Shown one piece after another: positions 45,011-52,937 of a stretch of DNA of 64,000 bases; position 1 is the stretch's first letter; each line of letters starts with the position of its first letter. The stretch is from Paraburkholderia largidicola (GTDB taxonomy: Bacteria > Pseudomonadota > Gammaproteobacteria > Burkholderiales > Burkholderiaceae): contig NZ_AP023176.1 of the NCBI RefSeq assembly GCF_013426895.1, forward strand, positions 310,001 to 374,000. Direction: 5' to 3'. The translations under genes and the position numbers were made by a program. The notes under the pieces are model-generated. The model was not told where the DNA came from and made no database searches. It saw only the letters and a list, made by a program, of their open reading frames with translations.

Positions 45011-45550
45011 TCAAAGTGTGCAATGCACGGAATCGACTGCGAGACGTAGTTCCCGATACGCCGTTACCAGCGCATCCAGACTGAACGCGCGGTTTAGGCC
45101 GCTGGGGTTAGGCAGCACCCAGACGCGTGCGCCGCCGAACGTGACCGACTGAAGCCCCCAATCGACGTCACGTTTGCCGATCAATTCGGAGACCGCCATC
45201 TTGCCAAGGAAGGCAACGTAACGCGGCGCGTAGTGCGTGATCTTTCGTTCGAAATCGGGCGCGGCCGCCTTGATTTCCGAACGGGACAACTGCTCCGCTC
45301 GCGCTGTCGGACGCGATACGGCTGTGGTCAGGCCGCACTCGTATTGCAATAGTGACCGGTCGTCTTCAGGTCGTAGCTGTTCGCGCGTAAAGCCTGCGAG
45401 ATGAAGAACTCGCCAGAACCGGTTTCCACGGCCCTCGAAGTGGTGGCCTGTCGATGCCGCGCTCAACCCTGGATTGATCCCGCAGAACACCACCGATAAG
45501 CCCGTATCGAGAATATCCGGAAGACCTTGAAGCGAGTCAGCGTGAGTCAT
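45011..45550 (-). CDS. mug: G/U mismatch-specific DNA glycosylase
   Basis: A 179-residue member of the uracil-DNA glycosylase superfamily, Mug/TDG branch. It shows the catalytic-water motif GINPGLSA, in which Asn replaces the Asp of UNG, and the intercalation motif NPSGLNRA. It removes U, or ethenocytosine, opposite G in double-stranded DNA. It is convergent with the LysR gene and probably a single-gene transcript. Confidence 0.92.
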   Translation of the reverse strand: MTHADSLQGLPDILDTGLSVVFCGINPGLSAASTGHHFEGRGNRFWRVLHLAGFTREQLRPEDDRSLLQYECGLTTAVSRPTARAEQLSRSEIKAAAPDFERKITHYAPRYVAFLGKMAVSELIGKRDVDWGLQSVTFGGARVWVLPNPSGLNRAFSLDALVTAYRELRLAVDSVHCTL

Positions 45551-45659
45551 GGCGATGATGGATCTTTCTATGACGATTCGTTGGACCGCCCGAGTGGGGC
45601 ACGTGCGTGGTCAGTCCCGCAGGAGTGTGACACAGCCTGCGAGCCCTAATTCATCGCAT

Positions 45660-46655
45660 TCATTCGGTAACGGCGTCAAGCTCCAACGAATGTTCGCCTA
45701 CTTCACCACGAAAGCGCTGACGATACTGTTTCGGCGTGACGTTGAGCCGTCGCGCGAACGTCGTGCGCATATGCGTCGCGCTGTGGAAGCCGCATTTGAA
45801 CGCAACGGTCTTGAGCGGCGCATCCGTTTCTTCGAGCAGTTTCCTTGCTGTGTCCACGCGAACCTGTTCGACAAAGGCCGACGGCGTCACCTTGGCATAT
45901 TTGGCGAACAGGCGCGAGAAGGTGCGGCGACTGACGGAAACAGCGCTTGCGAGTTGCTCGATCGAGAGCACGTCCGTAATGTGATCCATCACGTAACGCT
46001 GCACCTTGCCGATGATGGGATCGTCATCCTTGCGTACACCCACGTAAGGGCTGTATTGCGATTGCCCGCCTTCGCGCTGGATATAGACGACCAGCCGTTT
46101 TGCGACGCGCACGGCCAGTTCATGCCCCCAGTCTTCGGCCACCAGCGACAGGCACAGGTCAATGCCTGCGGTCACGCCCGCCGAAGTAAACAGGCGGCCG
46201 TCGCGAATGAAAATCCTGTCGGGCTGCACGCACGTTTGAGGAAAGTCGTCGGCGAGTCGGCCAGCATCGGCCCAGTGAGTCGTCACTTCGCGACTATCGA
46301 GCAGGCCCGCGTGGGCGAGCAGGAATGCGCCATTGCACACGGAGCCGTACCGGGTCGCACCGTTTGCCTGACGCCGCAACCAGTCGAGAAACCCGGCCGG
46401 CGGACGAAAATCGGGCAGCTGCGGTCCCCCCGCTATCAACAGCAGGTCACACTGCGTGTCGAAATCCGCGTAGCCGAACGGCACGGCCAGTTGCATTCCA
46501 TTGGATGCCGTGACCATGCCCGCTTCGAATCCTACGAACGAGACCTGATATCGCTGATGTTCAGGCAGAAACGTGTTGGCTTCGGCGAACACGTCCAGCG
46601 GACCTGCGACGTCCAGGGCTTGCACACCATCAAATATGACAACGGCGACTTTCAT
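45660..46655 (-). CDS. GlxA family transcriptional regulator (DJ-1/PfpI plus AraC HTH)
   Basis: A 331-residue relative of the GlxA regulator near the left end of the window, with a DJ-1/PfpI domain (nucleophile elbow SVCNGAF) and a C-terminal AraC domain (LASAVSVSRRTFSRLFAKY and GFHSATHMRTTF). The start MKVAVVIFDG is the usual one; a longer form with nine more codons is possible. The target is not evident; no adjacent divergent enzyme is of the usual type, although acetolactate synthase begins 560 bases away on the other strand. Confidence 0.88.
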   Translation of the reverse strand: MKVAVVIFDGVQALDVAGPLDVFAEANTFLPEHQRYQVSFVGFEAGMVTASNGMQLAVPFGYADFDTQCDLLLIAGGPQLPDFRPPAGFLDWLRRQANGATRYGSVCNGAFLLAHAGLLDSREVTTHWADAGRLADDFPQTCVQPDRIFIRDGRLFTSAGVTAGIDLCLSLVAEDWGHELAVRVAKRLVVYIQREGGQSQYSPYVGVRKDDDPIIGKVQRYVMDHITDVLSIEQLASAVSVSRRTFSRLFAKYAKVTPSAFVEQVRVDTARKLLEETDAPLKTVAFKCGFHSATHMRTTFARRLNVTPKQYRQRFRGEVGEHSLELDAVTE

Positions 46656-47211
46656 TTCGTGACCTTCATTGACTGTAAGCACGCCCCACGGGTAACCATG
46701 TTGGACGCTTCACTGCAACGCATCACGCAATGCCATGATGCCTGGTAACGTGCAGTCGATTAGCTTATCGTAAGAATTCACCGGCACTGTGTCGCAATCA
46801 GAAAATCTCAAATGTATTCTTTCCGGAATGCCAGGTTTTCAGATCGGGTTGCTATTTTTGTCAGTAACTGCAGAATCAGTTTTCCTGAATTTCGTGCCGC
46901 CGTTCACTCGAATAGTGCGCCACAAAGTCCGCGAAGGCGATGGCCGAAAACAGTTTCAGTTTGGCCCGTGAATGCGCCTGTTGGGCAATCGCGCGGACGC
47001 AATGCTTGTCAGAATGAGGGCGAAACCCCCTCGCAATTCTTCCGGTTGCACATCACAAAAGTGCTGGATGCGTCGGCTATGCACGGAGAACCCGTCAGGT
47101 CGATGGTCCGCAAGCTGGTGCTGAACATACGCTGTTCTCGAGTTGGAAGGGAGATTGGCCTTTGAATTGGGCCGCTGAAACGCTCAGCGCCCGTTTCCAT
47201 TCGAGACAACC
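46656..47211. other. Divergent intergenic region upstream of acetolactate synthase
   Basis: No gene is supported. A TPP-riboswitch-like pattern (CTGAGA with the distal TGATCTGG-type block) was looked for and not found. A GAGGG/CCCTC hairpin lies near 47018-47033. Confidence 0.45.
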
Positions 47212-49077
47212 ATGACCCGAAACCCAAACGTCGCTTCACAAGTCTTCCAGAAAGCAGAAAACGCCGGCGAGCCGATGTCGGGCGCCGACATCATCTTGCG
47301 CGTGCTCAGCGAACAGGGCGTCGATACCGTGTTCGGATATAGCGGCGGCGCGATCCTGCCGACATACGACGCCGTCTTCCGTTTCAACGAACTGCACGAG
47401 CAGCAACCCGAACGCCAGATCAAACTCGTCGTCCCTGCCAATGAACAGGCAGCAGGGTTCATGGCCGCGGGTTATGCGCGCGCGAGCGGGAAGGTGGGCG
47501 TATTCATGGTGACGTCTGGCCCGGGGGCGACGAACGCCGTGACGCCTATCGCCGATTGCAACGGCGACTCGGTCCCCGTCGTTCTCATATGCGGACAGGT
47601 GCCGCGTGCCGTGATCGGCACCGATGCCTTTCAGGAAGCGCCCGTTTTCAACATCATGTCGGCGTGCGCGAAGCAGGTCTTTCTGGTTACCGATCCGACG
47701 AAACTGGAGCAGACGCTGCGCACAGCATTTGACATTGCGCGCACCGGTCGTCCGGGTCCCGTTGTCGTCGATGTGCCCAAGGACATCCAGAACTGGGTGG
47801 GCACCTACCAGGGCCATGGGACATTGCAGTTTCGTGGCTACTCCGACCGTCTTCGAATGGTCGCGAAAGGCGCGGACCTCGGTGAGGACAAGCGCGATGA
47901 ATTCTTCGCGCTTCTCGCGCAGAGCAAGCGGCCGTTGTTGTACGTGGGCGGCGGCGTGATCGCAGCCGGCGCGACGGCCGAACTGCGCCGGTTTTCCGAA
48001 CGCTACAAGGTGCCCATTGTGACGACGCTGATGGGACTCGGTGCGATACCGGTGAAGCACGAGTTGTCGCTGGGCATGCTCGGCATGCACGGTGCGGCCT
48101 GTGCGAACTACGCGGTCGAAGATTGCGACTTCCTGATTGCAGTCGGCGCACGGTTCGACGATCGGGTCGCGGGCGGCCGCCCGGAAGCGTTTGCGCCGCG
48201 CGCACGGTACGTCGCGCATATCGACATCGACGAGGCGGAGATCGGCAAGGTCAAGCGCGCGCACTGGACGCATATCGGCGACGCGAAGGACGCGCTTCTG
48301 TCGCTGATGGGTTACGGTCGTGATGTGCAAGCGCCCGCTGACTGGCTCGAACACGTGCGGGACCTCAAGCGCGCGTACGGCATGAATTACGACCGGCATA
48401 ACCCGACGATCCAGCCGCAGTACGTGATCGAACGGCTCAGTGAAATCACGGGCGGGCGCGCAATCATCAGCACAGGTGTTGGCCAGCATCAGATGTGGGC
48501 TGCGCAATTCTTCGACTTTGTCGAGCCTCGCAACTTTCTGACGTCCGGCAGCATGGGAACGATGGGCTTCGGATTGCCCGCGGCGATCGGTGCTCAATTC
48601 GCGCAACCGGATGCCCTCGTGATCGATATCGACGGCGACGGCAGTATCCGCATGAATGTGGGCGAACTCGAGACGGCGAGCACGTACGGCGTTCCCGTCA
48701 AAGTCCTGCTGCTTAACAATCTCGGCGACGGAATGATCCGGCAGTGGCAACATCTGTATTACGAAGGCCGCTTGTGCGTCAGCGACAAGACGCTGCACCG
48801 CAAAGACTTCGTGATGGCGGCACAGGCCGATGGGTTCGGTTTTGCCGCTCGCGTCAGTGCGATCAACGAACTCGATGCGAAGCTCAAGGCATTTCTCGAC
48901 TTCGACGGACCCGCGTTCCTCGAGGTCATGATCGATCAGAACGCCGACGTCTATCCGATGGTGGGGCCGGGCCAAAGCTATTCGAACATGATCACCGGGC
49001 CGTTCATCCCTTCGCGGAATCGTCAGAAGGCGAGTGGGGAAGGTGCCGGACGTCAGGAAGTTGCGGACATGTTCTAG
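47212..49077 (+). CDS. Acetolactate synthase-like thiamine-diphosphate enzyme, large subunit
   Basis: A 621-residue ThDP-dependent decarboxylase/ligase of the acetolactate synthase family, which would condense two pyruvates. The ThDP-activating Glu is in NEQAAGFMAAGYARASGK; GQVPRAVIGTDAFQE and GARFDDRVAGG match the FAD and substrate region; the Mg-ThDP motif is GDGSIRMN followed 28 residues on by NN. The catalytic surroundings MIRQWQHLYY retain the Trp targeted by ALS herbicides. No small regulatory subunit (ilvN) follows. It may be a paralogue outside branched-chain synthesis. Confidence 0.85.
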   Translation: MTRNPNVASQVFQKAENAGEPMSGADIILRVLSEQGVDTVFGYSGGAILPTYDAVFRFNELHEQQPERQIKLVVPANEQAAGFMAAGYARASGKVGVFMVTSGPGATNAVTPIADCNGDSVPVVLICGQVPRAVIGTDAFQEAPVFNIMSACAKQVFLVTDPTKLEQTLRTAFDIARTGRPGPVVVDVPKDIQNWVGTYQGHGTLQFRGYSDRLRMVAKGADLGEDKRDEFFALLAQSKRPLLYVGGGVIAAGATAELRRFSERYKVPIVTTLMGLGAIPVKHELSLGMLGMHGAACANYAVEDCDFLIAVGARFDDRVAGGRPEAFAPRARYVAHIDIDEAEIGKVKRAHWTHIGDAKDALLSLMGYGRDVQAPADWLEHVRDLKRAYGMNYDRHNPTIQPQYVIERLSEITGGRAIISTGVGQHQMWAAQFFDFVEPRNFLTSGSMGTMGFGLPAAIGAQFAQPDALVIDIDGDGSIRMNVGELETASTYGVPVKVLLLNNLGDGMIRQWQHLYYEGRLCVSDKTLHRKDFVMAAQADGFGFAARVSAINELDAKLKAFLDFDGPAFLEVMIDQNADVYPMVGPGQSYSNMITGPFIPSRNRQKASGEGAGRQEVADMF

Positions 49078-49099
49078 CGGCGTGCTCGTGATACTGCTA

Positions 49100-49127
49100 T
49101 GCGGACCGTGCTTCGGCACGGTCCGCA
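49100..49127. terminator. Perfect UUCG-tetraloop hairpin between convergent genes
   Basis: TGCGGACCGTGC and GCACGGTCCGCA form a perfect 12-base-pair stem capped by TTCG, an unusually stable loop. It lies 22 bases after the acetolactate synthase stop and just before the stop of the opposing gene. It has no T run, and is symmetric, so it could act in both directions. Confidence 0.75.
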
Positions 49128-49134
49128 GTCCCCG

Positions 49135-50127
49135 CTACCACTGAAACGACAGGTTCGCGGGTTCCGTGTCGTCCTGAGTCGGTGCACGTTCGACGCGACT
49201 CAGATCGTAGCCGAGCATAAAGAGGGCGCCTTCGACGCGTCTGAAACCATCGGGCCCAGAGCACCACGTTGAGCCGGACTGGCTGATCGCAGCGGAGAGA
49301 ATCCAGTTTGCGTTGATATTCACGCGCGCCCATTCGCGCGACCCTGCGGGTCCGCCGGTAAGACGCGAGAACTTGTATGGTCCGGACGATGGATCGCGTG
49401 TATTTCTTTCTCCCTGTCCCGGTGCCCAACGAAATGCGAGGCTCTCCGGAACGGAATCAGCGTGATGTTTGGCTTGAGTGCTTTCGAGGTATCTTCGGAC
49501 GAGATAGCAGAGCGCAGCGCCAACCCGGCTGTCGTAAATCACATGCGCGGGTAAAGCGAAGGAATAGTATTTGGTCCAGCCGGAGTTCATCTTGGACCAA
49601 TGCGTCGATGGATCGGGGTTCCGGTTGAAGACAGAAAGATCTGGCGCATCGGACGACAATACCTCGCGACCATTGCGCAGTACCTGAATAAGCGATGCCC
49701 CCTGACTTGATGCCCAGGACACGTTGCTTTGGTTCGCACGCGTGCCGCGTCCGAATCCCCATTCCATGACGCTCCGGCAGGCAGCAAGTGTCAGCTCGAG
49801 CCCGGACTCGCTGTCTTCTTCGAGGATCGCGGACCCTACGCACGACCGTACCTCATCGACCTCTTCTTTATTCCTGTCATAGAAGCGGTGGTTCCACCAG
49901 TAAAAGCTGAAGAGCTGTTCAAGCGTCTCTGCCTCGATGACATACACGGAACCGGTCGCTTCTCTTTCGACTTTTCCGGGACATTGCATTTCGTAGTGAC
50001 GGGGAAGTCTGTTTCGCGGAAACGCCGCCGAGAAATTGATCCGGTTGTGTCCGGACAGGACACCCGACAAATAGGCGATGAAACCGTCGACCTGTTCGTC
50101 GTTCAGATAGTCATTCCTGTGCTGCAT
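49135..50127 (-). CDS. Unrecognised protein between thiamine-diphosphate enzyme genes
   Basis: A 330-residue soluble protein, counted from ATG at 50127. No family was confidently recognised. The segments SGWTKYYSFALPAHVIYDSR and VGAALCYLVRRYL recall the helical part of some HhH/OGG-like DNA glycosylase relatives found near defence genes (IYDSRV motif), but this is weak. Tryptophans are frequent (FYWWNHRFY). The frame runs open further upstream to 50313 but that part lacks protein character. It is divergent from the DXS gene and convergent with acetolactate synthase. Confidence 0.6.
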   Translation of the reverse strand: MQHRNDYLNDEQVDGFIAYLSGVLSGHNRINFSAAFPRNRLPRHYEMQCPGKVEREATGSVYVIEAETLEQLFSFYWWNHRFYDRNKEEVDEVRSCVGSAILEEDSESGLELTLAACRSVMEWGFGRGTRANQSNVSWASSQGASLIQVLRNGREVLSSDAPDLSVFNRNPDPSTHWSKMNSGWTKYYSFALPAHVIYDSRVGAALCYLVRRYLESTQAKHHADSVPESLAFRWAPGQGERNTRDPSSGPYKFSRLTGGPAGSREWARVNINANWILSAAISQSGSTWCSGPDGFRRVEGALFMLGYDLSRVERAPTQDDTEPANLSFQW

Positions 50128-50392
50128 ATGTGCGGTGGATAGAGGTTGACGAATAACCGCGCGAGACGAGTGATTAGATCGCAACCGAATGTCGCGCTTG
50201 AAACTCTCTGTTTCAGATTCAGGCCAGATTGCTTCGAAATCGAGCCCCGCGCTAATGCAGCCACGCGCATTCGCAACTTGTCCAGCAGCCGGTGAATATT
50301 GGCCAAAGTTCATTGCGACGAAACCTTACTATTGGAGACGGAGGCGTTGGGAAGACCCTGACTACCTCGTTGAACATCAGGATTGGAATGGA

Positions 50393-52174
50393 ATGAGTTT
50401 ACTTGACAGCATCGATTCGCCATCAGGATTGCGAGGTCTTGGAGAGAGCGAACTCCAGCGTGTTGCGGACGAGATCCGCGCGTTTCTGCTTGAAAGCGTA
50501 TCGGCGACGGGCGGGCACTTCGCATCGAGTCTCGGCGTGGTCGAGCTGACTGTCGCACTTCACTATGTATTCGATACACCAAACGATCGTCTGGTGTGGG
50601 ACGTCGGCCACCAGAGCTATCCGCACAAGATCTTGACCGGCCGCAAGGCGGGAATGGCAAGCGTGCGCAAAGTGGGCGGAATGGCAGGCTTTCCCACGCG
50701 CGAAGAATCTCCCTACGATGCGTTCGGCGGCGGACACGCCGGGACGTCGATATCGGCGGCTGTCGGCATGGCGTTGGCCATGCGCGATCGTGACACGCGC
50801 GCCGTGGCGATCATCGGGGATGGCGCGCTATCGGCGGGTATGGCGTACGAGGCGTTGAATCACGCAGGTTCCTGCAAGGCATTGCCGCTGACGATCATCC
50901 TGAACGACAACGGCATGTCGATTTCACCCGCGGTCGGTGGTCTGAACGATCATCTTCAGTCGCTGACGGGGAGATGGCAGGATAAGCAATCGTCGCTGTT
51001 CGAAGCGCTCGGTCTCGTCTATATCGGTCCTATCGACGGACATGACATTCCCACATTGCTTGCAGTACTGCGCGACGCGAAGACCCGTATTCGTCCGCAT
51101 GTCATTCATGTCGTGACCCAGAAAGGGCGCGGTTATGAACCTGCGGAACTCGATCCCGTCGCATACCACGGCCCCAGTCCGTTCAGTCTGTCCGATGGAT
51201 TGATTGCCTCTACGGGCGGGAAGCGCACGTATAGCCAGGTATTCGGCCAGTGGCTTTGTGAGTCGGCTGCGAAGGATGATCGAATTTTCGGCATCACGCC
51301 GGCGATGCGCGAAGGCTCCTGTCTGGTCGAATTCGAGCAGCAGTATCCCGATCGCTACATCGACGTAGGCATCGCCGAACAGCACGCGGTGACGGTTGCC
51401 GCCGGCCTCGCGGCCGAGGGAATGCGACCCGTCGTCGCCATCTATTCGACCTTTCTTCAGCGCGGCTACGACCAGTTGATTCACGATGTCGCGTTGCAAG
51501 AGTTGCCCGTCTTGTTCGCGGTGGACCGCGCGGGCATAGCGGGCGGCGACGGTGCAACTCATCTTGGCGCATTCGATATCGCGGCGCTGCGCTGCGTTCC
51601 CAATATGGTCGTAATGACGCCATCCGACGAGCACGAGTGCTATCTGATGCTGAATACGGCGCTCGCCTATCCAGGTCCGTGCGCCGTCCGCTATCCGCGT
51701 GCGAAGACCGGCTCCGAAATCATTGGACACACGAACGAGACCCTTCCCTTTGGAAAGGGGATCGTTCGCCGCTCGGCGGGGGAACATGGCGAGCAACGCG
51801 TGGCGTTCCTTGCGTTCGGACCGCTGCTGTCGGTCGCAATGGAAGCGGCGCAGGAAATCGACGCAACCATAGTCGACATGCGTTTCGCCAAGCCACTCGA
51901 CGAGGACCTGTTGATGACGGTTGCACGAGCCCACGATCTGATCGTGACGATCGAAGAAGGCACGGTGACGGGCGGCGCGGGTGCCGCATGTGCCGAACAC
52001 ATCGCGGCTGAAGGGCTGGCGGTGCCCGTATTGCGTCTTGGGCTCCCCGATGAATTCATACGGCACGGCGACCGCTCGCGACTGCTCGAACTGAATGGTC
52101 TGGACGTCGCCGGGGTACTCGAGACAGTGCGGGCGTTCACTGGCCGCCACTTCGACCTTCTTGACGCCGTTTGA
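50393..52174 (+). CDS. dxs: 1-deoxy-D-xylulose-5-phosphate synthase (probable second copy)
   Basis: A 593-residue ThDP enzyme that makes DXP from pyruvate and glyceraldehyde-3-phosphate, first step of the MEP isoprenoid pathway. It shows [15 protein letters not shown], the ThDP motif [18 protein letters not shown] with NDN, the catalytic Glu in [23 protein letters not shown], the His of GATHLGAFD and VRYPRA. Some normally strict positions vary (GGGHAGTS for GVGHSSTS). It is about 25-40 residues shorter than usual DXS. The start at [10 protein letters not shown] fits the family; earlier frame sequence does not. No ispA or xseB gene, its usual partners, is near, which suggests a paralogue. Confidence 0.88.
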   Translation: MSLLDSIDSPSGLRGLGESELQRVADEIRAFLLESVSATGGHFASSLGVVELTVALHYVFDTPNDRLVWDVGHQSYPHKILTGRKAGMASVRKVGGMAGFPTREESPYDAFGGGHAGTSISAAVGMALAMRDRDTRAVAIIGDGALSAGMAYEALNHAGSCKALPLTIILNDNGMSISPAVGGLNDHLQSLTGRWQDKQSSLFEALGLVYIGPIDGHDIPTLLAVLRDAKTRIRPHVIHVVTQKGRGYEPAELDPVAYHGPSPFSLSDGLIASTGGKRTYSQVFGQWLCESAAKDDRIFGITPAMREGSCLVEFEQQYPDRYIDVGIAEQHAVTVAAGLAAEGMRPVVAIYSTFLQRGYDQLIHDVALQELPVLFAVDRAGIAGGDGATHLGAFDIAALRCVPNMVVMTPSDEHECYLMLNTALAYPGPCAVRYPRAKTGSEIIGHTNETLPFGKGIVRRSAGEHGEQRVAFLAFGPLLSVAMEAAQEIDATIVDMRFAKPLDEDLLMTVARAHDLIVTIEEGTVTGGAGAACAEHIAAEGLAVPVLRLGLPDEFIRHGDRSRLLELNGLDVAGVLETVRAFTGRHFDLLDAV

Positions 52175-52189
52175 GGCATCGCACGGGAT

Positions 52190-52537
52190 ATGTCAGCCAT
52201 GAGCACGACGGGAACGATGATTGATTTCGATGCAGCCATCCGGGCGCTGGCTCATCCATTCCGTCGAAAAGTACTGCAGTGGCTGGCCGATCCGGACAAG
52301 TACTTCACGGAAGCTGAGTACTGTGCACTTCGCGCCGTGTCGGCGGGCATGCTGCACGCTCGCAGCGGCCTGTCGCAGTCGACGGCGTCGGGCCATCTGT
52401 CGCAGCTCGAGCGGGCTGGCTTGATCAAAACGCAAAAGGTGGGGCAGTGGGTGTTTTTCTCGCGTAATGAAGACGCGATCCGTGAATTGGCCGAATGGCT
52501 TTGTGTCGATATTGCGCGGATCAGCGAAAAGGCTTAG
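52190..52537 (+). CDS. ArsR-like winged-helix transcriptional regulator
   Basis: A 115-residue ArsR/SmtB-fold regulator with the core MLHARSGLSQSTASGHLSQL, then LERAGLIKTQKVGQWVFFSR. It lacks a clear CxC metal site, so it is more like the metal-free ArsR members. It follows dxs by 15 bases, so the two are probably co-transcribed; it may regulate the thiamine-diphosphate enzyme genes. An alternative start three codons later is equally possible. Confidence 0.82.
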   Translation: MSAMSTTGTMIDFDAAIRALAHPFRRKVLQWLADPDKYFTEAEYCALRAVSAGMLHARSGLSQSTASGHLSQLERAGLIKTQKVGQWVFFSRNEDAIRELAEWLCVDIARISEKA

Positions 52538-52937
52538 CAGGCCAACCGTTCCAGTTTCGCGCGACATCTCGTTTCCTCAATCGCCTCTCCAGATACACGA
52601 AACTCTGGCCATGTCGACACGATGACCAGAAACGAGCGGTGAATGTCCCAAGACCGTCGTAGCTAAAGCGGCGGTGCCTATCCACGCAACCTAAACTGTT
52701 CTTATCAGCGGTCAAGAGATCGTTGATCCTGGCAGGCACAGGGACCTGGTGGCAGGAGCCACGAGGTATTGCACAAGTTGACTTGAACGGATGACGCCAG
52801 ATGCGTCCTCTTTTCGCGTTGGATTTTGTCTTCGTGTACCTGTGGAAGCGTTGGCTCGGCCGAGGCAGCAACAGGTGCTGTCTGGTCCGGATTGTTGGCA
52901 GATATCGGGTGTGAACCCGGCTGAGGACAGAATCACC
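52538..52937. other. Leader region ahead of the 2-oxoglutarate dehydrogenase gene
   Basis: No gene is seen and no TPP-riboswitch consensus. The last 30 bases fold weakly around the ribosome site (GGTGTGAACCCGG against CACC). Confidence 0.4.

Noticed and set aside
46812..47165. 117-codon frame ahead of acetolactate synthase
   Set aside because: It has mixed character and no family match; it could be leader sequence.
46656..47211. Possible TPP riboswitch upstream of a thiamine-diphosphate enzyme gene
   Set aside because: The conserved THI-box blocks were not found here, nor ahead of dxs or sucA.
47236..49119. 627-codon antisense frame across acetolactate synthase
   Set aside because: It is a shadow of a G+C-rich gene on the other strand; the sense frame carries the full family motifs.
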